Below are positions 1 to 9,577 of a stretch of DNA of 64,000 bases, in pieces. The stretch is from positions 310,001 through 374,000 of the forward strand of contig NZ_JANKZG010000001.1 of NCBI RefSeq assembly GCF_027568475.1, given 5' to 3'. Below the pieces are notes generated by a model. That model was not told the DNA's origin and ran no database searches. It saw only the letters and a program-made list of their open reading frames with translations. Position numbers and translations under genes: made by a program. Source of the stretch: Acinetobacter sp. HY1485 (lineage in GTDB: Bacteria; Pseudomonadota; Gammaproteobacteria; Pseudomonadales; Moraxellaceae). How positions within the stretch are numbered: position 1 is the stretch's first letter; each line of letters opens with the position of its first letter.

Positions 1-179
1 TTTTTTTGCTGATAAACGGGTGTTAAGGCTTTACTGATTGGTACACCATCTTGACGAGATAGCATAACCTTTTCTGCTAAATCATAAATTTTAGAGCAAA
101 TTTTCATTTTTTCTTGAATATTTGATGGTGCAGCAAACACAGAAGTTGGAATCAAAAGAAGAAAGATTAGTTTTTTCAT
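1..179 (-). CDS. Truncated exported small protein (5' part only)
   Basis: The reading frame opens at an ATG at 177-179 and runs off the left edge, so only about the first 59 residues are visible. The N-terminus (MKKLIFLLLIPTSVFA) is a clear Sec signal peptide with an expected cleavage after the Ala of VFA. The mature part starts APSNIQEKMKICSKIYDLAEKVM and is followed by a stretch typical of a small periplasmic protein with a cysteine. I do not recognise a family. It is divergent from cysQ, with about 60 bases between the two starts. Confidence 0.6.
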   Translation of the reverse strand, partial: MKKLIFLLLIPTSVFAAPSNIQEKMKICSKIYDLAEKVMLSRQDGVPISKALTPVYQQK

Positions 180-239
180 TTTCTATTTTACTTAAATTGC
201 GTTTATATTAATTTAACAGAAAGCGATGAAAAATTAACT

Positions 240-1073
240 ATGTTTAGCCCAGTTTTTAAACCAAATGATGATTTTATTGTCCAAATTCAAAAATTATTAG
301 AACAGGCATCTCTTATAGCTTTACAGCATTATCAAACATACAAAATAGGAGCAAATTTTAATATTTATGAAAAATCAGATTTATCACCTGTGACACAAGC
401 GGACTTAGCGATAAATAAATTTCTTTTAAAAGAACTTCAAAAATTAACGCCTTCTATTCCGATTATTTCTGAAGAAGAAGATAATCAACAACGGCAAGAT
501 TGGAAAAAATGTTGGTTATTGGATCCTTTAGATGGTACGAAAGAATTTTTGGCGAAGCGTGATCAATTTACAATTAATTTAAGTTTAATTGAAAAAGGAA
601 AAACTATTTTTTCAGCGATTATGATTCCTGTAGAACAGACATTATACATTGGATATCAACAGCAAAAACCATTTAAATATAACGATGGGCAGTGGTTTGA
701 GTTTGATGAATTAAAGCAAAACGAGAAATTGCATATTGGCATTAGCTACCGTAGTGTAAAAGATCAGTATGACAAATTTATTCAAAATTTAAATGAGCCC
801 GTAGAACTGATCAAAGCAGGCAGTGCTTATAAATTTTGTTTGATGTTAGAAGGAAAAATTGATATTTATCCGAGGTTTCATCCAACCAGTGAGTGGGATA
901 CGAGCGCGGGTCAAGGGTTGCTTGAAAGTATTGGAGGGGGCTTAGTCAGCTTACAAAACGAACCTTTTATATATAATCAAAGAGATACATTGCTTAATGC
1001 AGGGTTTATTGCATATTGTTCAGAAATCCAAAGAACAATTGCATTTAACGCTTTACATAAAAAAAGCCTCTAA
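240..1073 (+). CDS. cysQ: 3'(2'),5'-bisphosphate nucleotidase CysQ
   Basis: Inositol monophosphatase superfamily enzyme that hydrolyses 3'-phosphoadenosine 5'-phosphate (PAP) to AMP, removing a by-product of sulfate assimilation. The 277 residues carry the family metal-binding signatures: the acidic EEE near 78-80, DPLDGTKEF at 95-103 and WDTSAG at 219-224. These supply the Mg2+ ligands and the catalytic water site. The length is close to other CysQ proteins (about 250-270). The start is the ATG at 240, with an A/G-rich stretch upstream but no strong Shine-Dalgarno. It stands alone in its orientation and its 3' end runs into a terminator shared with rpsT. The sulfate transport genes lie about 20 kb away, so it is not in their operon. 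Confidence 0.93.
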   Translation: MFSPVFKPNDDFIVQIQKLLEQASLIALQHYQTYKIGANFNIYEKSDLSPVTQADLAINKFLLKELQKLTPSIPIISEEEDNQQRQDWKKCWLLDPLDGTKEFLAKRDQFTINLSLIEKGKTIFSAIMIPVEQTLYIGYQQQKPFKYNDGQWFEFDELKQNEKLHIGISYRSVKDQYDKFIQNLNEPVELIKAGSAYKFCLMLEGKIDIYPRFHPTSEWDTSAGQGLLESIGGGLVSLQNEPFIYNQRDTLLNAGFIAYCSEIQRTIAFNALHKKSL

Positions 1074-1087
1074 AAAGAGGCTTTTTT
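1061..1087. terminator. Bidirectional intrinsic terminator between cysQ and rpsT
   Basis: A perfect stem, AAAAAGCCTC with GAGGCTTTTT around a short TAAAAA loop, has A-runs on one side and T-runs on the other, so it can end both convergent transcripts. Its left arm encodes the last codons of cysQ. Confidence 0.85.
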
Positions 1088-1098
1088 CATACTACAAA

Positions 1099-1365
1099 TT
1101 ATTTAGCTAATGCTTTAACTTGAGTATTTAAACGGCTCTTATGACGAGCAGCTTTGTTTTTGTGGATGATGCCTTTATCAGCCATACGGTCGATTACAGG
1201 TACAGCTTTGTTGTAAGCTTCTGTAGCAACAGCATGATCACCAGCAGCAATCGCACTTAAAGTACGTTTGATGTAAGTACGAACCATAGAACGCAAGCTT
1301 GCGTTATGTTGACGCGCTTTAACGTTTTGACGCGCACGTTTTTTTGCCTGAGCAGAGTTTGCCAC
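1099..1365 (-). CDS. rpsT: 30S ribosomal protein S20
   Basis: Primary 16S rRNA-binding protein of the small subunit. The 88-residue lysine/arginine/alanine-rich sequence ([13 protein letters not shown] at the start, [15 protein letters not shown] toward the end) is diagnostic, and the length matches E. coli S20. The start codon is GTG at 1363-1365, preceded by AAGGAG with about 7 bases of spacing. E. coli rpsT likewise uses a non-ATG start (UUG), which is part of its translational autoregulation, so the GTG here may serve the same purpose. It is transcribed alone from the promoter at 1448-1476, through a leader of about 80 bases that contains a hairpin. Confidence 0.97.
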   Translation of the reverse strand: MANSAQAKKRARQNVKARQHNASLRSMVRTYIKRTLSAIAAGDHAVATEAYNKAVPVIDRMADKGIIHKNKAARHKSRLNTQVKALAK

Positions 1366-1396
1366 TCTTGCACTCCTTGAATTAGATTGGTCTGGG

Positions 1397-1433
1397 CGGG
1401 CTGAAAACTACTTAATTCGTTTTAACCAGCCCG
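1397..1433 (-). promoter_or_regulatory. Hairpin in the rpsT mRNA leader
   Basis: Arms CGGGCTG (1397-1403) and CAGCCCG (1427-1433) pair perfectly, and inside them AAAAC/GTTTT can extend the stem. The hairpin sits about 30-65 bases upstream of the GTG start in the transcribed leader. A role in S20 autoregulation is inference. Confidence 0.5.
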
Positions 1434-1447
1434 TAAACAAGTGCGAT

Positions 1448-1476
1448 ATTTTGATGAAACATCGCGTTGAAGTCAA
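1448..1476 (-). promoter_or_regulatory. Sigma-70-type promoter of rpsT
   Basis: On the minus strand TTGACT (1471-1476) and CAAAAT (1448-1453) are separated by exactly 17 bases, close to the consensus -35/-10 layout, and point toward rpsT. Position and fit are good, but the start point is not known. Confidence 0.6.
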
Positions 1477-1654
1477 CCCTTATCAGGGTTTGAACGTGTT
1501 GAGATGCTAAAAAAAGTATAGAAGATTTAAATAAAAAAGCAATACGCATCATTTAATCAAAATTGTAGTGGTTAGTATTTATGCTAAATCTGATGTGATT
1601 CAAAAGGGAGCATGGTACTATCTAGCGATAGTCTTTAAATTAAATCTTGTATTT

Positions 1655-4600
1655 ATGTTTGAAAAACAGATTCAAGCCCTTGCGCTTAAACAGCTTAAAA
1701 ATAACGAAAAACGTTGGGTAGGTGGACTAGTCGGTTCGGCAGGGTCACTTTTTTTTAAAGAAATTGCTCAAAATACTTCACAGCTTTTAGTGATGGTGGC
1801 AAAAAATAATCAACATTTAGCACAATTAGAAAGTGAACTCAGTTTTTATGGTATAGAGCCTACCGTTTTTCCAGATTGGGAAATTTTACCTTACGATCGT
1901 TTGTCACCCCATCAAGATATTATTTCTGAGCGTTTGGCAATTTTATCGAATATGCCAACTCAAGGCGTATTATTAGTGACAGCAAATACGCTCATGCAAC
2001 GTGTTGCGCCTTATAGTTGGGTAAAAGGGGCACATTTTGACATTCAAGTTGGGCAAAAATTTGATTTAGAACAACAAAAAAGACAACTGATTCAAGCGGG
2101 CTATCATCTTGTTGATACAGTTTATGACCATGGTGAGTTTGCGGTACGTGGTAGCATCATGGATGTGTATGCATCAGGGCAAGAAGCACCTATCCGTATA
2201 GATTTGTTTGATGATGAGATTGATACGCTTAAGTTTTTTGATCCTGAAACACAGCGTACAACACAAAACCTTGATGCGTTTAAAGTATTACCTGCCAAAG
2301 AGTTTCCGTTAAAAGAGGGACGGTCTACATTTAGAGATCGTTATGCTGAGCAGTTTCCACGTGCAAATCCTAAAAAAAACCCAATTTATCAAGATGTACT
2401 TGAGGGTATTTCGTCATCGGGGATTGAGTTTTATTTCCCGCTTTTTTTTACTGCACAAGAGATGACACAAAGTTGTCTTACGGCTTATTTGCCTGTTGAT
2501 ACGATGATTGTCAGTCATACAGCGTTAGAAGACACTTTGATGCAGTCTTGGCAAGAGGTGCAAACGCGTTATGAGGATCGTCGGCATAATGTAGATCAAC
2601 CTATTTTGTCACCTGATCATTTATTTCTACAACCGCAAGATACGCTTGGACAACTAAATACATTTAAACGTATTGTTGTGTCTGAAGAGAGTTTTGACGA
2701 TCGAGCAGGGGTTGTAAACTTACCTACACAGATACCACAAAAATTTCCTGTTGATGCAAAGCTAGATGAACCATTTGCCAAATTAGAGCAATATATTAAA
2801 CAAGCTCAGCAAGCTGTATTGTTGGTGGCAGAAAGTGCAGGACGTAGAGAAACGCTTAAAGATGCATTGCGTAAAAGTTTAGGGGATATTCCTCAAGTTA
2901 CTTCTTTTAAAGAGTTTATCAGCTCTAAAAAGAAATTAGCGATTACAAGTGCCCCTTTAGATCGTGGTTTAGAGATTACTGATCAACTTTCGGTAATTTC
3001 TGAAAATCAGTTATATGAACACCGAGTTGTGCAACGTCGCAAAAAACGTCAGCAGGAAATTTCTGAAGAGTTTTTGGTTAGAAGCTTAACTGAACTGAGT
3101 ATTGGTGCACCTGTGGTACATATTGATCAGGGGGTTGGGCGTTATGCAGGTTTAATGACGCTGACCATTGATGATCAAGAACATGAGTTTTTACAACTCA
3201 ATTATGCTGATGATGCGAAAGTCTATGTACCTGTTTCTAACTTACATTTGATTAGCCGTTATAGTGGTGGTGACCCTAATCTAGCTCCACTTCACAAATT
3301 AGGTACGGAAGCGTGGAGCAAAGCCAAGCGTAAAGCCTTAGAGCAAATACATGATGTAGCAGCCGAGCTTTTACATATTCAAGCACGCCGTCAGTCTAAA
3401 CCAGGATTTGCGTTTGAAATTGATCAAGAGGCGTATCGTCATTTTGCGAATAGTTTTGCTTATGAAGAAACACTAGACCAAGCCAATGCCATTGAAGCCA
3501 CATTGTATGATATGCAACAAGCACGTCCAATGGATCGCTTGGTCTGTGGTGATGTTGGTTTTGGTAAAACTGAGGTGGCGATGCGTGCGGCATTTGTTGC
3601 TGTGCAAAATAGCAAACAAGTGGCAGTGCTTGTACCAACAACATTACTTGCCCAACAACATTATGAGTCGTTTAAAGACCGTTTTGCCGATACTGCAGTA
3701 CGTGTGGAAGTCTTGTCACGTTTTGGTTCGAATAAAGCCCATCAACGTGTAATAGAAGATTTAGCTGATGGTAAAGTTGATATTGTAATTGGTACACATA
3801 AAATCTTACAAGAAAATGTGCAGTTCAAAGATTTAGGTTTAATGGTTGTCGATGAAGAACACCGTTTTGGTGTGCGTGATAAAGAGCGTATTAAGGCGTT
3901 GCGTGCCGATGTAGATATGCTGACCCTTACAGCAACGCCAATTCCTCGTACACTCAATATGTCGTTTAGTGGGATGCGTGATTTATCTATTATCGCGACG
4001 CCGCCTGCACGTCGTTTAGCGGTTAAAACATTTGTGCAAGAACAAACAGATGCCACCGTAAAAGAAGCAATTTTACGTGAGTTATTACGTGGTGGTCAGG
4101 TCTATATTTTACACAATGAAGTGGATAGCATTGAACGTACTGCTGAAAATATTCGTCATTTAGTGCCAGAGGCGCGTGTTGCTGTGGCACATGGGCAGAT
4201 GCGCGAAAAAGAGCTTGAGCACATCATGCAACAGTTCTATCACAAAGAGTTTAATGTATTGGTGTGTTCTACTATTGTAGAAACAGGGATTGATGTGCCT
4301 AATGCCAATACCATTATTATGGAACGTGCCGATAAGTTAGGTTTAGCACAGTTACATCAGCTTCGTGGGCGTGTGGGACGTTCGCACCATCAAGCATATG
4401 CTTATTTGCTTGTACCATCCATTAAAGGGTTGAAAGGTGATGCAGAGAAGCGTTTAGATGCCATTCAGCGTGCATCTAACTTAGGTGCAGGGTTTATGCT
4501 TGCTACTGAAGATTTAGAGATCCGTGGAGCAGGTGACTTGTTAGGTGAAAAACAAAGTGGTTCTATGCAAGCCATTGGTTATAGCCTATATATGGAAATG

Positions 4601-5104
4601 CTTGAAAAAGCCACTAAAGCGGTTCAAAAAGGTAAAACACCAAATTTTGATGCGCCGTTGAGTCTTACTGCAGAAATTAACTTACATATGCCTGCACTCA
4701 TTCCTGATGATTACTTAGGTGATGTGCATCAACGGTTGATGTTTTATAAACGAATTAGCAGTACAGATGCACAAGATAAACTCAATAATATCAAAATGGA
4801 ACTCATTGATCGTTTTGGCTTATTACCGATGCCTGTTAAACAATTGTTTAGCATTCATCAGATCCGTTTAATGGCAGAGCATTTGGGTATTACCAAGATT
4901 GATATTAATACTCAGGGCGGTTATATAGATTTTTCACCTGAAACAACGGTTGAAGCAATGACCATTATTCAGATGATGCAAAAGCAACCCAATCATTACC
5001 GTATGGAAGGGGGGCAACGTCTTAAAGTAATGGTTCAGCTTGAAGAATACGATAAGCGTATTGAATTTGTGCAACAACTGTTGAAACAAATAGGTATAAA
5101 CTGA
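1655..5104 (+). CDS. mfd: Transcription-repair coupling factor Mfd
   Basis: Displaces RNA polymerase stalled at DNA lesions and recruits UvrA for repair. With the ATG at 1655 the product is 1149 residues, almost exactly the E. coli Mfd length. A GTG at 1568 would add 29 residues with no counterpart. Visible domains in order: an N-terminal UvrB-like module, the RNA polymerase-interaction domain (about 480-550), a SF2 translocase with Walker A GDVGFGKTE near residue 630, DEEH near 733, TATPIPRTL and the arginine-rich LRGRVGR motif, then the C-terminal TRCF domain. The only uncertainty is the start, because no strong ribosome binding site is seen before 1655. The gene is monocistronic, and its 3' side opens into a gap of about 350 bases. 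Confidence 0.97.
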   Translation: MFEKQIQALALKQLKNNEKRWVGGLVGSAGSLFFKEIAQNTSQLLVMVAKNNQHLAQLESELSFYGIEPTVFPDWEILPYDRLSPHQDIISERLAILSNMPTQGVLLVTANTLMQRVAPYSWVKGAHFDIQVGQKFDLEQQKRQLIQAGYHLVDTVYDHGEFAVRGSIMDVYASGQEAPIRIDLFDDEIDTLKFFDPETQRTTQNLDAFKVLPAKEFPLKEGRSTFRDRYAEQFPRANPKKNPIYQDVLEGISSSGIEFYFPLFFTAQEMTQSCLTAYLPVDTMIVSHTALEDTLMQSWQEVQTRYEDRRHNVDQPILSPDHLFLQPQDTLGQLNTFKRIVVSEESFDDRAGVVNLPTQIPQKFPVDAKLDEPFAKLEQYIKQAQQAVLLVAESAGRRETLKDALRKSLGDIPQVTSFKEFISSKKKLAITSAPLDRGLEITDQLSVISENQLYEHRVVQRRKKRQQEISEEFLVRSLTELSIGAPVVHIDQGVGRYAGLMTLTIDDQEHEFLQLNYADDAKVYVPVSNLHLISRYSGGDPNLAPLHKLGTEAWSKAKRKALEQIHDVAAELLHIQARRQSKPGFAFEIDQEAYRHFANSFAYEETLDQANAIEATLYDMQQARPMDRLVCGDVGFGKTEVAMRAAFVAVQNSKQVAVLVPTTLLAQQHYESFKDRFADTAVRVEVLSRFGSNKAHQRVIEDLADGKVDIVIGTHKILQENVQFKDLGLMVVDEEHRFGVRDKERIKALRADVDMLTLTATPIPRTLNMSFSGMRDLSIIATPPARRLAVKTFVQEQTDATVKEAILRELLRGGQVYILHNEVDSIERTAENIRHLVPEARVAVAHGQMREKELEHIMQQFYHKEFNVLVCSTIVETGIDVPNANTIIMERADKLGLAQLHQLRGRVGRSHHQAYAYLLVPSIKGLKGDAEKRLDAIQRASNLGAGFMLATEDLEIRGAGDLLGEKQSGSMQAIGYSLYMEMLEKATKAVQKGKTPNFDAPLSLTAEINLHMPALIPDDYLGDVHQRLMFYKRISSTDAQDKLNNIKMELIDRFGLLPMPVKQLFSIHQIRLMAEHLGITKIDINTQGGYIDFSPETTVEAMTIIQMMQKQPNHYRMEGGQRLKVMVQLEEYDKRIEFVQQLLKQIGIN

Positions 5105-5459
5105 TAGGAAGGCTAAGACCACATAAGTGCAAAAATTTGTACTTATGTTGGTTGATTATGTTACATAGATGATGAAATTTCTAAAGAGTTTGAACCATGC
5201 TTTAAAAGCAAAGATTTATATTTTACGGCTGTATCATATGAAAAAATAGCAATAGCACAAAGATATTCAATATTGCATTTATAGAAGTTTAAAATGGGCT
5301 CGGCAAAAGATTTAGAATGTTGAAATAGGATTAGTGTTTGATTATACGCAAGTGACTATTGAACATTGATAAGAATAGCAGGAGGCTATATCAAAGATAT
5401 TCATTGTAATATGGATATGATAGTATTGATGAACACTTATTTTGACGATTAATAAAGAT
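5105..5459. other. Intergenic gap with a possible gene remnant (5156-5284, + strand)
   Basis: Beyond the inverted repeat, the frame 5156-5284 reads as about 42 residues of plausible protein (it contains DDEISKEFEPCFKSK and FTAVSYEKIAIAQRYS) ended by TAG, but it has no start codon and opens right after a TGA. A short further stretch around 5295-5325 is also open. This looks like the tail of a decayed gene, but I cannot name a family. The AGGAGG at 5391-5396 is too far upstream to serve the HIT gene. No promoter or RNA gene is evident. Confidence 0.3.
5121..5148. repeat. Near-perfect 28-base inverted repeat after mfd
   Basis: Thirteen-base arms (ACATAAGTGCAAA at 5121-5133 and TTTGTACTTATGT at 5136-5148) face each other across two bases. 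The single mismatch would be a G-U pair in RNA. It lies 17 bases past the mfd stop. There is no good T-run after it, so it is either a weak terminator or a symmetric protein-binding site. Confidence 0.5.
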
Positions 5460-5894
5460 ATGTTTAGTCTACATCCACAATTAGCCAAAGATACTTTTTT
5501 TGTTGGTGACTTTCCTTTATCAACGTGTCGTTTAATGAATGATATGCAGTTTCCGTGGTTGATTTTAATTCCACGTGTACCAGGCGTTACAGAATTATAC
5601 GAATTAAGCCAAGCAGACCAAGAACAATTTTTACGCGAATCAAGCTGGCTATCAAGTCAACTTTCTCGGGTTTTTCGTGCTGATAAAATGAATGTTGCTG
5701 CGTTAGGTAATGTGGTGCCACAGTTACATTTTCATCATGTTGTACGCTATCAAAATGATATGGCTTGGCCAAAACCTGTTTGGGGTAACGAAGCTGTACC
5801 CTACAACAACGAAGTTTTAGCACATATGCGCCAAACGTTAATGCTTGCTTTACGTGGACAGGGTGATATGCCATTTGATTGGAGAATGGACTAA
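5460..5894 (+). CDS. HIT (histidine triad) family protein
   Basis: Small nucleotide-binding hydrolase or transferase of the HIT fold. The C-terminal half carries the histidine cluster LHFHHVVRY (about residues 89-97), which stands in for the H-x-H-x-H triad, preceded by the NVAALGNVVPQ strand-loop typical of these proteins. I start it at the ATG at 5460 (144 residues) rather than the upstream TTG at 5442, because neighbouring-family proteins begin with MF-LHPQL and the extra six codons add nothing. The substrate is unknown; family members act on AMP-linked or related phosphoramidate and dinucleoside compounds. The cyclase gene begins 14 bases downstream, so the two are probably co-transcribed, which makes a nucleotide-signalling link possible. 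Confidence 0.85.
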   Translation: MFSLHPQLAKDTFFVGDFPLSTCRLMNDMQFPWLILIPRVPGVTELYELSQADQEQFLRESSWLSSQLSRVFRADKMNVAALGNVVPQLHFHHVVRYQNDMAWPKPVWGNEAVPYNNEVLAHMRQTLMLALRGQGDMPFDWRMD

Positions 5895-5908
5895 TTTAGG
5901 TTCATAAA

Positions 5909-7351
5909 ATGTCTTTGGGACGTTTTTTCGTAGAAAGCCTTTATCGTTTTACAGCATATTTTATACTGTGTTTAGGGGTACTTCTTTATTATTTTGCCGT
6001 ACCCTTTGAGATAGAGCATGCAATTGTACCAATTTATGCCATCGTTGCATTTTTGGTATCAATTCGACTTTACTACACAATTAAAAAAAAATTTAACAAA
6101 TACTATGCTACTCAAGTTTTATTTATTCTAGATGCAATTGTTGCAGGTGTCGCATTATCTGCAGTGCATTGTAGTATTGAATTTTCTGCATTAATTGTAT
6201 TAAGTTTAAGCTATTTAAAATATGCATCTAAAATTTTATTTACTGTTTCAAGCTTAGCATTTGTTGCTGGCATTTTAGTTATTTATTTAAATGCCATTTT
6301 CTTTTTTGGGTTTGAGAATTATTTTGCAGTTGGTGAACTTAAATTTGTTGTTTATAGCTTTGTTTGTTTTATGCTATGTGCAGCTTTAAGTGTATTTTTA
6401 TTAAAAAAGCGAATCACTGATTTAGAAACTACAAAAACGTATTATCAAGAACAAATGAATCGTTATGTTCAATTTTCAAACCAATTAAGTTTATATGCGC
6501 CAAGGCAACTTTGGCAAGCAATTATGAGTGGGGAAACCCAAGCTAAAATTGAATATAAGCGAAAAAAGATGACCGTTTTCTTTTCAGATATTCAAGGATT
6601 TACTGAACTTGCAGAAAAACTTATTCCCGATGATTTAGCTTTTGTATTAAATGACTATTTAAGTCATATGACCGAAATTGCAAAAAAGCATGAAGCTACC
6701 TTAGATAAATTTATTGGTGATGGGATTTTAATGTTCTTTGGTGATCCATATTCACATGGAACGGATGAGGATGCTAAACGCTGTGTTGCAATGGCAATTA
6801 GTATGCGTCAACAAATGCATATTTTACGTGAACGTTGGAAAAAGATGGGTTTTCCTGAGTTACATATTCGCATGGGAATCAGTACGGGATATTGTCACGT
6901 GGGGAACTATGGGTCTGATTACCGTATGTCTTATACACTTATTGGTCATGATGTAAATTTAGCAGCAAGATTACAGGCGGCAGCAAATGTAGATGAAATT
7001 TTAATTGCTGATTCCACATATCAACGTATTAACAATGATTTTATTTGTTTACCTAAAAAGAAATTAAGCTTAAAAGGGGTACGCGAGCCGATTCAAACAT
7101 GGCAGGTAATTGGTCGTTATACTGGTTTAGAGAGTGATATTCAACAGTGGTTTGATTATGAGTATAAAGGTTTTCATCTATTATTAAATTTAAAAGAAGT
7201 ACAACATTTTGAATATGAGCGTTTAGTTAAAATTCTAGAAAAGACGATTCAACGTTTAAAACTTCAACAAAGTATTACAACAGAAGATGGAGTGGCAAAA
7301 TTAGGATTGGAAGATGAAGTTATTGAAATTACTCCTAAGAAAGAATCCTAG
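5909..7351 (+). CDS. Membrane-anchored class III adenylate/guanylate cyclase
   Basis: Makes a cyclic nucleotide, most likely cAMP, from the NTP. The first roughly 165 residues contain several hydrophobic segments (for example FTAYFILCLGVLLYYFAV and FVVYSFVCFMLCAALSVFLL), giving a sensor-like membrane domain. The C-terminal cytosolic catalytic domain shows the metal-binding FFSDIQGFTELAEKL near 223-237 and DKFIGDGILMFFGDP near 267-281, followed by RMGISTGYCHVGNYGS and a late asparagine/arginine region (VNLAARLQAAA). Both catalytic Asp residues are present, so it should be active. It resembles the single class III cyclase of Acinetobacter that feeds the Vfr/Crp regulator. That equivalence is from memory, not shown here. 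It lies 14 bases after the HIT gene and faces the isc operon tail to tail. Confidence 0.88.
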   Translation: MSLGRFFVESLYRFTAYFILCLGVLLYYFAVPFEIEHAIVPIYAIVAFLVSIRLYYTIKKKFNKYYATQVLFILDAIVAGVALSAVHCSIEFSALIVLSLSYLKYASKILFTVSSLAFVAGILVIYLNAIFFFGFENYFAVGELKFVVYSFVCFMLCAALSVFLLKKRITDLETTKTYYQEQMNRYVQFSNQLSLYAPRQLWQAIMSGETQAKIEYKRKKMTVFFSDIQGFTELAEKLIPDDLAFVLNDYLSHMTEIAKKHEATLDKFIGDGILMFFGDPYSHGTDEDAKRCVAMAISMRQQMHILRERWKKMGFPELHIRMGISTGYCHVGNYGSDYRMSYTLIGHDVNLAARLQAAANVDEILIADSTYQRINNDFICLPKKKLSLKGVREPIQTWQVIGRYTGLESDIQQWFDYEYKGFHLLLNLKEVQHFEYERLVKILEKTIQRLKLQQSITTEDGVAKLGLEDEVIEITPKKES

Positions 7352-7358
7352 GAGTAAT
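7328..7358. terminator. Stem-loop between the cyclase gene and fdx
   Basis: ATTACTCCTA (7328-7337) pairs perfectly with TAGGAGTAAT (7349-7358) and is followed by ATTTTC. It spans the cyclase stop codon and lies just past the fdx stop, so it can serve both convergent operons. The T-run is short. Confidence 0.55.
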
Positions 7359-7362
7359 ATTT

Positions 7363-7701
7363 TCAGTGATTTTCAGATGCATGATTAATTGTATATTTTG
7401 GAATTTCAACTTCTAAGTCTTCATCCTCTACAATTACTTGACAAGATAAGCGCGAATCAGGTTCTAAGCCCCAAGCACGATCAAGTAAATCAGCTTCTAC
7501 ATCATTCATTTCTTCTAAACTGTCAAAACCTTTTCGAACAACTAAATGACAGGTTGTACATGCGCATGACATATCACAAGCATGTTCAATTTTAATCCCA
7601 TTTTTAAGTAGGCTTGCGCATAAATTTGTGTTTTTCTCTACCTCAAATTCAGCACCTTCTGGACAAATTTGGGCATGAGGAAGAACTTTAATACGTGGCA
7701 T
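7363..7701 (-). CDS. fdx: ISC-type [2Fe-2S] ferredoxin
   Basis: Electron donor to the ISC iron-sulfur assembly machinery. In 112 residues the cluster ligands Cys42, Cys48, Cys51 and Cys87 sit at exactly the positions of E. coli Fdx, inside CDMSCACTTC and the LSCQV stretch. An extra Cys46 is visible, as is common in this subclass. The start at 7701 has an AGGTAA element upstream. It is the last gene of the isc operon, 12 bases after hscA, and is translated from the same message. Confidence 0.96.
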   Translation of the reverse strand: MPRIKVLPHAQICPEGAEFEVEKNTNLCASLLKNGIKIEHACDMSCACTTCHLVVRKGFDSLEEMNDVEADLLDRAWGLEPDSRLSCQVIVEDEDLEVEIPKYTINHASENH

Positions 7702-7713
7702 AAGAATTACCTA

Positions 7714-9558
7714 TTATTTAGACCAATCATCTAGTTTAGTGCCTTTTAAGGCTTGGTCAATGTGTTGATTCATACGTAATGCTGCAAAAGCATCACTATA
7801 TTTTTTGAGCTGTTGCGATGCTTTTTCAATGGCATCTAAGTCAGTATGTTTTAGACTTTCTGAAAGAAGTTGTGTTGCCGATTCAAGCTTATCTTGCTGT
7901 ACTTGTGTAAGAAGGTTGGCATCTGCAATTAACGCTTGTGTAAGTGCTTCAATTTCGCGTTGCGCTTCTACTTTTGCTTCTTGTAATGCACGAAGGTGCT
8001 TATCTTCTTCGGCAAATTCAAAGCCTTCTACTAATAGACGTTCCATATCCTGATCAGATAGACCGTAAGAAGGTTTGATATCAATATGAGCATTTACACC
8101 AGAAGTAAGCTCTTTTGCAGAAACAGATAAAAGACCATCTGCATTAACTTGAAACGTTACCTCAATTTTTGCTTGTCCAGCAGTCATAGGTGGAATACCG
8201 CGCAAAATAAAACGTCCTAAAGAACGGCAATGCTCCACCAAATCACGCTCACCTTGTACAACATGAATCAACATGGCAGTTTGTCCATCTTGATAAGTTG
8301 TAAATTCTTGGCGGCGAGCTACAGGAATAGCAGTATTACGTGAAATTAAACGTTCTACTAATCCACCCATGGTTTCTAAACCCAATGACAGTGGTGTGAC
8401 ATCGAGCAAAAGTGCATCTTCTTGTGCATTACCAACCAATTGGTTTGCTGTGATTGCTGCTCCAATCGCTACGACTTCATCAGGATTAATGGTACATAAT
8501 GGGGTTTGATTAAAAAATTGTGCTACGACTTTTTGTACAGCGTAAGAGCGAGTAGAGCCACCCACCAAAACTACATTTTGGATATCGTTTAAATCAAGTT
8601 TTGCATCTCTTAAAACACGTTGACATACTTGAAGTGTTTTATCTAGTGCAATTTTAATGATTTGTTCAAACGAATTGCGGTCTAAAATTAAAGTTTGCTG
8701 TAAGATCGTGATTTCAACGCTTGTTTGTTCAGAAAGCTGTTCTTTAGCTTGACGTGCTGCCATGAGGGCATGTGCATACTGAGCATTATCTAACGTATCA
8801 ATATTAAGCTGTTTTTTTGCCCATTTAACAATTAAACGGTCTAAGTCATCACCACCAAGTGCTGTATGTCCACCTGTTGCTAAAACCTCAAAGACACCTT
8901 GAGTAAATCGCAATATCGAAACATCAAATGTTCCACCGCCAAGGTCGTAAATGACATAGTTTTGATCATGTGTAAGTTGTTTATCTAGTCCATATGCAAC
9001 CGCTGCTGCAGTGGGTTCATTTAATAAACGTAGAACATTTAAACCTGCTAATTGCGCTGCATCACGTGTTGCTTGGCGCTGTGACTCATCAAAGTAGGCA
9101 GGTACAGTAATTACAGCACCATTAATAGGATGTTGGATACTTTGTTCGGCACGTACTTTTAAGCTTTTTAAAATGTCGGATGAAATTTCAACTGGTGTTT
9201 TTTGACCAAGTACCGTTTGAAAACTCGGCATTTGATGATCATGCCCAGATAAAACATAAGGATGTTGAAATTTAATATCTGTTTTGGCGCGCCCCATAAA
9301 GCGCTTTACAGAAACAATTGTATTTTGTGGTTCAGTTGTTAGATATTCTTTTGCTTGATATCCAACTGTTGGCTTTTGACCATAGTGAACAATAGAAGGC
9401 AACAATACACGCCCTTGATCATCTTGCAAGACTTGAGCTTGTCCAGAACGAACAGTAGCAACAAGGGAATGCGTTGTTCCTAAATCAATGCCAATAGCTG
9501 TACGGTGTTGATGGGGATCACGCGATTGTCCTGGTTCTGCAATTTGCAAAAGCGCCAT
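7714..9558 (-). CDS. hscA: Fe-S protein assembly chaperone HscA
   Basis: Specialised Hsp70 that, with HscB, drives cluster release from IscU. The 614-residue protein has the Hsp70 ATPase domain ([12 protein letters not shown] near the N-terminus, [13 protein letters not shown] and the VVLVGGSTR loop) and the substrate-binding domain ([12 protein letters not shown] linker region). It lacks the long acidic tail of DnaK, as expected for HscA (E. coli 616). A strong AAGGA precedes the ATG at 9558. It lies 19 bases downstream of hscB and 12 upstream of fdx. Confidence 0.97.
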   Translation of the reverse strand: MALLQIAEPGQSRDPHQHRTAIGIDLGTTHSLVATVRSGQAQVLQDDQGRVLLPSIVHYGQKPTVGYQAKEYLTTEPQNTIVSVKRFMGRAKTDIKFQHPYVLSGHDHQMPSFQTVLGQKTPVEISSDILKSLKVRAEQSIQHPINGAVITVPAYFDESQRQATRDAAQLAGLNVLRLLNEPTAAAVAYGLDKQLTHDQNYVIYDLGGGTFDVSILRFTQGVFEVLATGGHTALGGDDLDRLIVKWAKKQLNIDTLDNAQYAHALMAARQAKEQLSEQTSVEITILQQTLILDRNSFEQIIKIALDKTLQVCQRVLRDAKLDLNDIQNVVLVGGSTRSYAVQKVVAQFFNQTPLCTINPDEVVAIGAAITANQLVGNAQEDALLLDVTPLSLGLETMGGLVERLISRNTAIPVARRQEFTTYQDGQTAMLIHVVQGERDLVEHCRSLGRFILRGIPPMTAGQAKIEVTFQVNADGLLSVSAKELTSGVNAHIDIKPSYGLSDQDMERLLVEGFEFAEEDKHLRALQEAKVEAQREIEALTQALIADANLLTQVQQDKLESATQLLSESLKHTDLDAIEKASQQLKKYSDAFAALRMNQHIDQALKGTKLDDWSK

Positions 9559-9577
9559 GTCGTATCCTTATTAAAAA

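Noticed and set aside
1568-1654. GTG start for mfd at 1568
   Set aside because: The extra 29 residues exceed the family length and have no recognisable content, so the ATG at 1655 is preferred.
3742-4056. Open frame on the minus strand inside mfd
   Set aside because: It lies wholly within the conserved translocase domain of Mfd and has no family-like composition or ribosome binding site; it is a shadow.
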